A stretch of 64,000 nucleotides of DNA from Clavelina lepadiformis (lineage: Eukaryota; Chordata; Ascidiacea; Aplousobranchia; Clavelinidae): assembly GCF_947623445.1 (NCBI RefSeq), contig NC_135245.1, forward strand, positions 1,557,501 to 1,621,500, read 5' to 3'. The notes below the pieces were generated by a model that saw nothing but the letters and a program-made list of their open reading frames with translations, had not been told where the DNA came from and searched no databases. This document shows positions 35,401 through 46,548 of this stretch, in pieces (positions within the stretch are counted from its first letter, which is position 1; every line of letters begins with the position of its first letter). Position numbers and translations under genes: made by a program.

Positions 35401-38400
35401 TTTTTAATTTCTGTATTCTTGTTATAGTAAGCATAAGCGAAATGCTGTTGTTATCACAGCCTATAGGCCTACAGCATTAATTATTTATTATATAAATTTC
35501 TTGACGCGAAAAATTTTTAACACTTAGAAAATTTTTATATTTTAGGAACATACGTAATGATTTGCAAGATTACTTTGTACACAGCGCATAGCGACAAAAC
35601 ACAGTCTAAAATGATTTAATTCAATGAACAAGTTTCTGTTGTGACTACTCTGTAAATATGTTTCTTCCATGATAAAACCTATTGTTCGCTTTTTGTATTA
35701 CTAACCTGTCGTAAAAAGACCTCTGGGAACAGAAGTGATTTTAAATCCACTGAAAAATTCCACTTTAAAGAACTATTTTGCGAGATTACGTCTGAAGCTT
35801 AAAATATTCCTTTAAGTTGAAAAACAACATCAATCATTCCATTTGAGAGCACACTGACCACTCACAGGTCACAGGTGCGCCAAAAAAAGGGATTTTTCAT
35901 GACGTAAAAGAAGTCAAAACACCTGTTAAGTTTTTCGTACTTTCATGTCATATGCGGGAGACAGCCTTGTGGTGCACATGTTCCAATATTTGAAAAGCAA
36001 ATACTTGCTCATGTTAAACCGACAAGGTAGAATGTTATATTTTTATGAATATTAATATTGTGGTTGGTTTTTCCCGTTTGACTTAATTTGTTAAAATCTT
36101 GGAAGTGCCGCCAAAGAAAGTCTCGCATTTTCGTCGAGATCCATGTCCAACAGTGCGTGACCGAAGCAACGACCACGTAGCTGCAAGACTGTGACGTAAC
36201 CTACAGGAAAAACAATCAGCTGACTAATGCGAGATTTTATGGTCTGTTTCCGACGAAGGCTTGGTGTGCATTGAACCGTGTCCCTTTGTGAGGGCTTGTA
36301 TTTTTCGATGTTTGGGTTTCAAAACAATTGCGTAAAAAGCGCCGTCGTCTTTGCATTTTTTTACATTTCTGAAAATCACTCACTTCTTAATTATGTGATT
36401 TCAACAGTACATGTTAGCTTTGTGAATCCAAATTCGTAAATTATTATAGGCTTTAAAAATGTCTTTGTTAAAAATTCTATAATTGCTATTAATTAATTAC
36501 TCTTAATAATCCTAGTTGAAACTTCGGTATTGAAGATTCTCGACAGATATTTTAAAAATTTACAAATAAAGTTAGTTTGTGGCACGCGTCGGTGCACGTA
36601 TGCCTTGCCATATGCAACATAGCAAGAAATAGGTTTCAAAAATTCCCACAACTTTGACTACGTAGCCAAGAAACAAACAAATTTCTGTTGCTTTTTCCAT
36701 TGCCTTTATTTGGTGTAGGAATAAAGTTATTTAAAAGCATTTTTACACAGCTTCCTTTTGTTATGAGGGGTATTCCATCAATAAACATGGCTTGTTGATT
36801 GTGATGGCCGCGCTATACGCAAATCTTATCTATAATAGCTACTTATAAGACGTGTTGGTAAAAAATTTTACAATTAATATTGCGTTACATTTTTACATGT
36901 TAATCACATGCAGGTGGTTAAAAATAGTTCAAACTTGCCAAATATATTGAAGTCTGTCTGGCATGAGGGGAAATGGGACTTTCTACAATGAGAAACATCC
37001 TCTATTGGCACAATAAATCTCATGTTTACACCACGTGTCGTATTAATAGACATTTTTTGTGTCTCAACTTCTGGTTTTATTGTTTCCGGTTCATTGATTG
37101 TGGTTAAAATTAGCTCCAACTCACTTCCTTTTACTCAGCTGGACTTTCCGTTATCAAAGAAAATAGTCCAGAAATGCGGTAACATCATTTTACGGATTTT
37201 CTTTTTATTAATCAATGGGGGTTAATTAATTGTTCAACGTGAGACACGAAGATTAATTAAAATTAGACCAAATGATTAAAACGAAAAAAGCAAGCCAGAA
37301 AAAGTTCTCTCTCGGCGAATTTCTGCAAAATCACTCGCCAATGTAAAGGGAGTTTCCCACGGGGATTTACCTCCCCTTCGCAAAAGTGACATTGAATCAG
37401 AGCAGTGGTAACAGTAGTAGTGTTGTGTGCTTTGAATACGTAACGCTCATTGATGGCCGATAAACTCGATCTCCTTTTGAATTGTGCGTATCTTCTATAA
37501 AGTTACCAGCTATTTTGTACGCTATCGTTCATTTCTAAATTCAACAAATCGTTTCAGCGTCAGCGTGACTTGTCCTTGTCACATGGAAGCAAATACAAAT
37601 ACTACTACTAATAATAATAGTTTCATTTTAATACAGTTCTAAAATAAAAAGTGATGATTTCAGCATGCCAAACAATTGCCATGACAACCACTTATAACGG
37701 TTTGAATTGCACTACAACAGTCATGACTAATTGATATGCGTAATTTTTAACAATGGGGGATTTTTGCTTTTACAATTAAACTGTATAGTGCGAAACAGTA
37801 GGGATAAGTCAGCTTTCCCAAAATAAATAAAAGAAACAAAGTTCTTTGAGTGTTTGTTTTGTCCTTACTCAAGTTGCGTCCCTGCTGTAAAAAAGAGGTC
37901 GTAAAAAATTGTGACGCGCACGTGCGAGGGTCGGTTAAAGACGTGACGTGATAGCATTACTACATCATCCAACGTGACAATAGCCTTTGTGGTTAGATGA
38001 ACACCATTCTGACATTTCGTTTCGATGAGAAAACCTTAACGAAACTGAGATCGTCATCGGTTTCTGCGGATAATTTTTTGTTATTTTATTCCAACTGTCT
38101 TCATATTCGCAGATAGGAATCAAGTCGGTTTGATTCGTTTTTTTTAAGTCTGTTTTAATGATTAAGCATACGCTCGTATCTTCGCTGTTTAATTTACAAC
38201 AACGTACTATGAACCATTTCAATCCTGTTGGTGCTTTTTACGCTGTTGTTAGTCGTGGAGGGCATTACATCAAAACTGGTTTTAATAATGCTTCAATGTA
38301 AGAGGAAATATGAACAAACGAAACTTCGTTTACGTTGTTTCTTCATAATACCCCAAGCGTTTTTGTGTTGTCATGGCTGCAAAACTTATTACAGAACAGT

Positions 38401-41400
38401 TGGTTGATTTAAACAGTTATTTTATGTCAGCTACGAGCGTATGATCGTAAAACGCACGAGCGTTTTGATAAGAAGAAAATAACACCATCATTTGACCTGA
38501 AACGCGGTCCTGCATATGTCAAACATGTTTTTTAGATTTTTCACAAACATATTCTTTATATATTTTTGTTATTCATGTTTTCTTGGCACATGTGTGTAAT
38601 GGCGATTGTGTCGTAGCAAGAAAGGGTTGATGACGTCAGAGAACCACGTACGGGCGTTCGAGAAAATGTCACTTGATTGGTTAACGTGAAAATAACATAT
38701 CAAGTGATCTTTCGAAGCTACATTTCTTCGTGATTCGTTGCGAGCATGGAACCAACCTTAAAATGAGCCTATAGCAGCTTTACGTATCGTATGAGATGGA
38801 TTGGTTGCGTGCGAGTGACTTAATGGATTTACTGATGCGCCCAAACCGGCAATTGTACATAACTCTGTAGTTTTGCTAATGGTGAGACTACATATTGTTT
38901 TGTAACAATGCTTGTTTCGCACGTTTCACAAGTATTGTGACTCAGCGAAATGTAAGCTCTGGTCTTACCCTGCATAGATCTAATTTGCAAAGTAGAAAAT
39001 GAGTAAAGTCTCTCTCCCCTGTTTATGGTTTGAAAGTAATTTAATTTCCAAGCCTAGTGGCATTTCGTGGGTGTTTTTTGCCATTTTCTCAACCCATTTA
39101 TGCAAATGTCGTTTGATTAAAAATATGACGTTCGTCATCCGAAATATGTCGACATCCGTACGTTTTTACAGCAGATATTTAACATCATATATATGCATGT
39201 AGTTAATTATATCTCTGGTTGATTTTCTTCGATTATTCTATAAACGGTCGCGTGCTCTGTGACCGGAAAATCGTATCCGGTTGTATGACGTAATAATCAG
39301 AGCATGATTTCAGGTCTTTTTTGAGTCATTTGATTGGACGATCGCCACCGGTAGATTTGCAAAGCTGGCTGCATTGGAACATGGATGACTATGGAGAATG
39401 TACCTTTCGGCTTTTATGCAAATAAGAACCTGACCGATTGCTGCACTGGCCGGCGCGTAACCCCTCTTTGTAATCAGCCCTGCCTCTACCCATATGATTA
39501 CTATGGCGAGTTATCGTGAAATCACAAAGTTTGTTAAGAACGTTTTTTTATCATAAACTTTTATACATTCAAAACTTCCGGGAAGTACCAAGCAAAAATA
39601 GCGCACACTGTATTACGAATCGCGCAAAATATTGTTCACTTTCTATCGCGAACAAACGCAAGTCCAGCTGCTCGTCTGCTGAACGCTTGAAGAAAATCAT
39701 CCCGTCGTTATCTATTTTAGGACCCCGGTCAACCGTATACATAATTAGACTTGTAAAGTAATCAGAAAACGAATGTAAGTCAAAATATCAACAGACCTGC
39801 GCGTGAGCGAATGCGATAGAAATAATGTAAGTCTATGTTTAGAGCGACCGGGCTCTGGCTAAGGTCTCACATCCTTTTTCGAAAGAAGCTTTGTAATTTT
39901 AGATTAGAATGACTACGCTCCGACACACGCTTGTCAGCGAAACAATTCCTAGAAACCGTTGATTATGCATTTGCGTGCCGCCCAAGTAAGTGCGGTCTGC
40001 TGATCGGTTCTTGTACAAACAATTCACTTCCGACCGACATGCTATTACACTGCTCAACTGCGCGAAAAAGCAGCACTTTTTTGCCAAATGATCCGCTCAA
40101 AACGGCCAGACCTCGCCTGGGATTGCAAGCATTTTGTCTTTTGGCTTAATAGAGCGGAACAGGCGAAATGTGCGTTTCTGTTTATCACTTAACAAATCCT
40201 AGAAATCGTGCGCTCATAAAAATTTTTGCCCTTTGAAAGTGCTAACAGATAAATGCCGTATTCTGCTGCTATAGGCTCTCTGCACGCGATACACTGTGCC
40301 GAAGAGCGCGTCCAAATTGGCAGTCTGCTGCACAATCCTTTTTATTTCTGTCAATTTTAACCTTTAACGATTGGACATGTTTCAACAGGAAAAGCATGAA
40401 TGCTATTTGACGTGGAATATGATTGATGTCTTATTACTAATTGTCAATTGTTTGCACATTGCACCTTTGTAATTGCGTAATATTAAGACATTTATTACGT
40501 AATTACAAAGGATTCTTCATACATAGTGATCTTATAGGTTAAATTAATCCTTACCCCATTATATGCAAAATCAAAGTTCATTTTTGTTAGTTATGCGTTT
40601 ATTCGTTATGTACAGCCTACAATTCGCGCAGAAAAATGTCACGTGGTTTCCTACGCACGACGTAACAATGGCGTCATCACCGTTCGACGTCTTCGTTCTT
40701 CTGATTAAAATGCGACAGAACCATATAAGGTAAAATAGTGGGTGGACCAGTCGGGATGACGACTGTCCATTATTTCGATTTTAAGCTGAGCCCCTCTCAG
40801 TAATGAAATAAAGAATTTAGCAGCAGCATAAACAGAGGAACCGCGAATATCCGCGCTAACATTTCATCTGGACGTTTTCTAGTCTAGACGGATAAAGTGC
40901 TCATCATAAATACATCAATCTTAGAGTTCTGCTGCTAAAAAGTCTAAATTTACATTGCAGCGTCCATAAAATATGCTCCACATTTTAGGAGTAGGGTCGT
41001 TTGGGGTTTTTGGCCAGGCGCCAGATGCATGCTGTTTGTTCGTCTTATGTAATACCAAATTCTGGTAAACAGAAATTCCACATTAATGCCAGTAAGTGCT
41101 CTATGATGGAGTCCCCCGATCCAAAAAGAGCGCTTGGTTCAGAATCTGTCACACGCACATTTTGGCGTTGGAACCTTATGTGTTGCCTTTGGTCGCTCTT
41201 TTCAGCATGAAGCGAGTGACATGTCACACCCAGCAGATTAACCCAACGTATTCCTACAAGGGCGAAAAAGCATATATGGGATGTTGAATTTCATTTAATT
41301 AAAATCACGGTCTTTGTCATAATTATCAGGTGATGAGTCACAAACGAGCCTGCACACGGAAGTAGGATTTTCCGTTCTTCCTCAAGACTTCTACCGGTGT

Positions 41401-43102
41401 AGGGCCGGAACCAATACTTCAGATAATTAAGGTTGGAGAAACTACTACAACGTGATAAGTCACAATGATTGTACATTATAGGGCGTAAGCCTCAAAATCT
41501 TGAAAGGCTGCTCCTATGCTTAGTCACGTGTGCAAAGAGAAGGTCGGTTTTATTCGTCTAAGTAACTTGAGCTGCAAGAAAAGCCAGAACGTGACGCTGG
41601 AAATTTGTAGAAGAATGTTTTTGGCTGTAGTTTCCGAAAACAGTCGCAAGATAAGAAAAACGACCAGTTACTTAGTTTCGATTAAGTGTCAATACTTTGT
41701 CACGCGGCATGATTAAAAAAGTAGCTGTTTTATCGCCGCAAATAGTCGACAATAATCAACCTCTTCGACATCTTAAGATCCTTCCGTCAATAGGAAAGTA
41801 AGCCCAATGCCCCAAAACAATCACTACCGCTTTTCGTGGCTTGACAAGAGCAATAATATTCGAAACACAAACAATACGGACACGTTTTTGAATAAAGAGT
41901 TAAAAACAAAATTTGTGACCTAACTGTCTTTAAAATAAATCTAAGCCAATTAAAGTGCTTGCTTTCGTAAACAAACAGCTACCCCTAATGCGCTGATGCA
42001 ACACACGAAGTCTTGCTTCAAAAACTGTCTTATTGACGCTAACCACGTCTTTACTTAGTTAGTATAGTCAAAGAATATATCATTGTGACATGACTACTCT
42101 GTAATTTACATGCTAGAATTAAGAACAAGTTTGTTTTCAGAACATGTTTTTTTTCTTTTCCGGTTTTATACCTCCCTATGCTTGGGTATGTTTGCATGCA
42201 AGTGCATGAACAAACCCGTAAACCCAATTTAGAAGTTTCTATTTGTTTGAGTGACATGTTTAAGCAGAATCCCAGAAATTTCTAGTTAAGCTATTGGTCT
42301 TAGACGTGTTATTGTCATTCAGTGTCATTGTCTGTTATACAACCACTCCATTTCTGGTATACTCTTTCACCTCGCGTGCCTATTCCTCTGTTAAGACTAT
42401 GGTACCTTTTCTGTGCTCTTTCCGAGAATTATATTGGTTTAAACTTCTTTATAGACCATACATTGAGCAAATATGTTTATAATAGTTTATTTTTGTAAAA
42501 AAACATAGGAAAGCGTGAATATGCGATCGACATATAAAAAGTTTGCATCGATAAATATCTTATAAATAACGTAAAAAACGGCAAGAAAAGAGGCAACTTC
42601 AATCAATGTTGTTTTTATGCGTAAGCAAGGGGCGGTGCTGTGCTAGAGTTAAAATTTTAGGACGAATTGCCCAGTGCCCTTCATTTTGGGAGCCATTGCA
42701 AGTGTAATTATATGTATATCTGTGTGAATCGGGCAAGCTTTATCTGGACGGTTTTAAAATAGGTCATCGGCAATCACGACCCGAACCGGAGAGTTGGAAT
42801 GACAGACTTTTTAATATGATACGAAGTTAATTAGCTCAAGATATTAAAACCGAAAATAAACTTATTACTCTCTTGGTAAGCGCGGTTGCAAAATTCCTGC
42901 GAGAAATACAATGAAAAGCCCAAAAATACAAAAATACAAGTGGCATTTGGCGCAAAATTATAATATTAATAAAAACATAAATAAATAGAAATACAAACCA
43001 TAAAGTAAAAAATAAACAAACGGCTTCTTAACCTCGTTAGAGGCCCAACTGAGGAAGGCACCTCGAAGGAGAAACGTGCAAAATATAGCATAGAAAGAGA
43101 TT
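32476..43102. other. Long gene-poor region
   Basis: About 10.6 kb with no gene I can resolve. Short coding-like patches on minus exist at 36091-36200, 36904-37125 and 37965-38222 (see findings). At 37348-37357 is GGGAGTTTCC, a match to the kappa-B consensus, followed by GGGGATTTAC; with no gene attached this is only a note. A TTAGGTT-rich stretch lies at 33440-33520. The rest is unique AT-rich DNA, possibly regulatory. Confidence 0.4.
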
Positions 43103-43849
43103 CTACATCGCCTTCATGCGCTCCTCAATTCTCCACCTTACTCCAACACTTTGGCTAAGTGCTAGCTCCTTGTGGCCGGCTGGATTCGTGACCTCACCCA
43201 CAAAACCGTCAGTTTGCTTGTGAAGGATCAGGTAACCACGTTCGTGCTCTACCCAAGCAATTTTGAAGTAGATTGGCGGTGGAGGCGAACGTTTGTTGTC
43301 TATTTTCTGCTCCGGTAAGGCTTTAGTTAACCGCAGCTTATCTGAGTCGGCAAATTTTGTGAGGTAGTGAAAATATCCGGGAAATCTTTTGCTCTTCACG
43401 CCAAACAAGACGGTTCCGTCTTTTTTCCAGATCCTCCACGGGCGCGGAGCCGTCTCCGAGACCACCAGGACGGTTGACCTATAAAAGGTACGGGCCGGGG
43501 ACCACTTCTTGGCGGTCCGTTCGTTGATGATATCCTGATCAAAGAATGTCTGTTCGACGTCGCGCTTCCTACGGCTCGATTGCTCGTCGCAGTCGCAGCA
43601 CCCCTCAGACGCGCAACTCACCATTCTACGAAATAGACCTCGTTCTTCCGCGATTATCGTCTCTGACGAAACCGCCGGCGATTCATCCAGCGATTGTAAG
43701 TTGATCGGTGTCGCTTGCGCAGTGCTACAAATGCACAGTAAGACTCCGTAGACGAAAAGCATTTGTAAGCTAATTCTGCTTACGCTTTTATAATGAAAAT
43801 CGACAGGGCAACAGAATTGCCAAACGCTTGATAAAGCTTTAGACATCAT
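43103..43849 (-). CDS. Secreted trefoil-like family protein, member A (single exon)
   Basis: 248 residues in one exon. A hydrophobic run at 28-42 ends in AQA-TP (cleavage near residue 46), so the signal peptide has a long N region. A cysteine-rich segment (GCCDCD, about 83-88) and a furin-type site RRKR at 93-96 suggest a removed propeptide. The conserved core (114-248) contains RPWRIWKKDG, FGVKS, GYFHYLTK, LRLT, YFKIAWVEH, LILH and RWRIEE. The spacing of F/W-x-I, Y-L/V and L-x-L blocks recalls beta-trefoil repeats (FGF, IL-1, ricin-type), but no family signature is present. It shares this core with the genes at 45735 and 60476. An extracellular ligand role is inferred. The start is supported by a TATA box about 85 bases upstream. 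Confidence 0.8.
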   Translation of the reverse strand: MMSKALSSVWQFCCPVDFHYKSVSRISLQMLFVYGVLLCICSTAQATPINLQSLDESPAVSSETIIAEERGLFRRMVSCASEGCCDCDEQSSRRKRDVEQTFFDQDIINERTAKKWSPARTFYRSTVLVVSETAPRPWRIWKKDGTVLFGVKSKRFPGYFHYLTKFADSDKLRLTKALPEQKIDNKRSPPPPIYFKIAWVEHERGYLILHKQTDGFVGEVTNPAGHKELALSQSVGVRWRIEERMKAM

Positions 43850-45622
43850 GACTGGCGTTAATATTCTTGCTGAGTATTTCTTACTCGATCACGTTTTAAC
43901 TTTACTGGTTGCCGTCATGATATGAGACCTGGTATTTATAGGCCACGAGAGCCCGTCCAGCTTTTTTCTCGATTACACGATGTTTTTTCTAATAGCCAAT
44001 GTATATGAAATCTTTATTGTTTTCAAATGCCTGATGCGTGTATTGTACCAAATAAGGGCAGGCTCGACATTTTGCACGTCGTCAATGCAAACGTTAACCA
44101 AAGAAACTTACGGTGGGGTTGTGTAAAATGTTGCGAGGCGTTAATATCTGCGATTATTAAAACAAATGGAGGAGCTATTTTTAAAGTAAATAGAATGACG
44201 TAAATTATTGCTGAAAAGTTGTACTAGAACTAGATCGTATCATAAAACTTAACCGTCCTTAAAAAGGATAAATTAAGAAACAATGGCAATCGTTTCGTCA
44301 CTTGCGATGAGACGAAAATATCTAATTATATAAGTGGCTTGATATTTGCTGAAAATGTTAACTTGGCGTTTTCCAAATACCGTTCGTGGTTGAAAACTAA
44401 TTTTGGCAAAATCGACGTCATTGTTGTGAAACCTTTTTGAAAAGTCGGTATTAATAGTACTTTCGCTAATGCCGTTATAAGCAAATGACTTTTGCGCAAA
44501 AATAGCTTAACTGAATGTCAGTAAAAAATGTTTTTGGTTCAGTCAAGCATCGAAATCTCCCTTCCTTGTTTCAACACAAATGTAAGGAACGTGCAATGAA
44601 TGAAAAGATTGTCATTCGCGAATCTCATTCGTTTACGGTCACTCTTATTTTACAGGACAAAATGAAAACGTCAACGTTATTGCGGTTTCACCTGCGGTCC
44701 GCAATGTTTATTGTTTTTGTATAAAGTTATGTTAAAGCTCGCGGAAAGTCCCTAAGCTTAAATGAAAAAGATAAGCAAGCGGACTGGTGTGATATTAAGT
44801 GCACCTTTTCACGAGTTCCAAAACCGTATAATTAGCTGAACTCAGCTGATAATAATCTTGTTTTAGCGCAAATTCAGCAATAGGCAGCATGAGTAACTCG
44901 ATTCACATCTTCAGCATAATTAACTTGGTCACCAGGTGGAGCAGTTTCAAGGAGTAATTTAATTGACGCAGCAGTCATGGTTGATTTTTATTCCTCTTCA
45001 AAGCGTTTTTGCTTTACATTATTTTCCATTTCGCAAGCTCTATTTCATGACATCATTTTTAGTGACAAACCTCACAAAATGTCAGGACCTCTGTCGATAT
45101 ATTAGCTTTCGTTTTGTTTAATTTTTGGTTACAGTAATAATAAGTTAAAAAGTACAGCAGTAATTATTACGCAAGTAATCATCATTGAATGTTTGGCAAA
45201 TGGCGTTTAGCACAGACGCATTTTTACATAATATTTTTACAACATAATGCATATATTAGTGGACTCACATTCGAAAACATATAAAAAATAAACTTTGCAT
45301 TACTTGACATGACGTGTGCATAAGAAAGAAAGACTAAAGGTAGTTGCGTGAAACACATGAAACAATAAGTATTTAATTTCACATTAACAAAGATAAAGCT
45401 TAATTCTTTACGCAATGGTCGTCTTATAATATTACAAAAATGCCGAAACACGAGTATTCGATTAGGTCTGTCATTAAGGGGCTTAGAAGCATATTTGAAG
45501 AGGCGACAATTTGTGGAAGAAAAAGAGGCATGAACACCAAGGTATGAAAACAATCGTTGAACATCCCACATATTACAAGCATCAGACATGCATAGAAGTA
45601 TAATTCTGAACACCTTGACAGG
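43850..45622. other. Spacer between two trefoil-like genes
   Basis: Contains the TATA box of member A, unremarkable AT-rich sequence, and a 129-codon minus-strand frame (45224-45613) discussed in findings. No other gene seen. Confidence 0.4.
43933..43940 (-). promoter_or_regulatory. TATA box of member A
   Basis: TATAAATA on minus, about 84 bases before the ATG. The same arrangement precedes the other two family members. Confidence 0.65.
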
Positions 45623-45628
45623 TTTATT
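45623..45628 (-). terminator. Polyadenylation signal of member B
   Basis: AATAAA on minus, about 107 bases past the stop codon. Confidence 0.6.
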
Positions 45629-45734
45629 AAGAGCGCCGTGCTGGCTTAAACGTTGCCTTAAACGTTCATCTAGAATGGAAATTCTTTTGATTAAATTAAA
45701 TTAAATTTAAATTACTTGAAATTGGTTTTGCTTT

Positions 45735-46448
45735 CTAATCTCTTAAATTCCACTCTTCGCCTTGAGTTAGATCTTTGGACAGCGTCAGGGTTTCGCCCAA
45801 CTGAGACGACATTGGATCACTACTTGTCCGCACAACGTACTTGTTTCCTTGGTAGAGTTGATAACTTTGTTTGTGTTCGTCCCACTTCATCGTGAATTTA
45901 TTCCGACCATTACCGCAAGAAGTCCTTGGATCGCCCCCTCGCGGCGTCAAATGGAGCTTTCCCTTTCTATTTCGCGCAAGATACAAGATGCGATTACCGT
46001 GGTTCATGGTGAAGAGATAGTGTTTATCATCGATCCGCCAGATGTCCCACGGGCATCTTTCCTCATTCTCCAAACGAACAATAATCATATTCTGTCGCCG
46101 GTAATCGCGGCACCATTTATTCGGACCATTTATTCCCAAAACGACCTCCGTGTTTAAGTACTTCTTCTTCCCACTGCAGCTGTGACGTCGTCGATGATTG
46201 CGTCCCGTCATCCTGCAGACTCGATGGTTATCTTGCATCTCCGCGCTGAAATCAAACGACGATCGGACAGGAAAGGATTTTGTTAAACGGATCTGCGCCC
46301 CTCTCGTTGTTTTTACAACGCAGAGTAGCTCAACGATTATAAGAAACGTTCCGAGTAAAATTAAGCTCTTTTTGCTTATCGTTTTGCATTCGCCGAAGCA
46401 GGAAAAATTTCTTCCTGATCTATACAGAAAAGCTGATGCAGTTTGCAT
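45735..46448 (-). CDS. Secreted trefoil-like family protein, member B (single exon)
   Basis: 237 residues in one exon. A hydrophobic run at 28-45 (LILLGTFLIIVELLCVV) is the signal sequence. A basic stretch RNHRRRHSC (83-91) stands where member A has its RRKR site. The core from about 110 aligns with the other members: CPWDIWRID, YLFTMNH, LYLARN, KLHLT, KFTMKWDEH, YQLYQGNKYV, LTLSKD and the ending EEWNL. It is the most diverged member and has extra cysteines (KWC, RCPW, TSCGN). Same strand as member A, about 1.9 kb upstream of it. Confidence 0.78.
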   Translation of the reverse strand: MQTASAFLYRSGRNFSCFGECKTISKKSLILLGTFLIIVELLCVVKTTRGAQIRLTKSFPVRSSFDFSAEMQDNHRVCRMTGRNHRRRHSCSGKKKYLNTEVVLGINGPNKWCRDYRRQNMIIVRLENEERCPWDIWRIDDKHYLFTMNHGNRILYLARNRKGKLHLTPRGGDPRTSCGNGRNKFTMKWDEHKQSYQLYQGNKYVVRTSSDPMSSQLGETLTLSKDLTQGEEWNLRD

Positions 46449-46540
46449 GACTGAATAAAAGAATTCTTCTTTTCAGAATCTCGATCAAGTTGAATCAATC
46501 TTGATGGCATAAACGCTGACCTAAATGCATGCTCGGCTCA

Positions 46541-46548
46541 TATATATA
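46541..46548 (-). promoter_or_regulatory. TATA box of member B
   Basis: TATATATA on minus, about 93 bases before the ATG. Confidence 0.6.

Noticed and set aside
37348..37368. Pair of kappa-B-like sites
   Set aside because: One good match and one partial match without an assigned gene nearby; such ten-base matches arise by chance in 64 kb.
45849..46157. 102-codon plus-strand frame
   Set aside because: Antisense shadow of trefoil-like member B.
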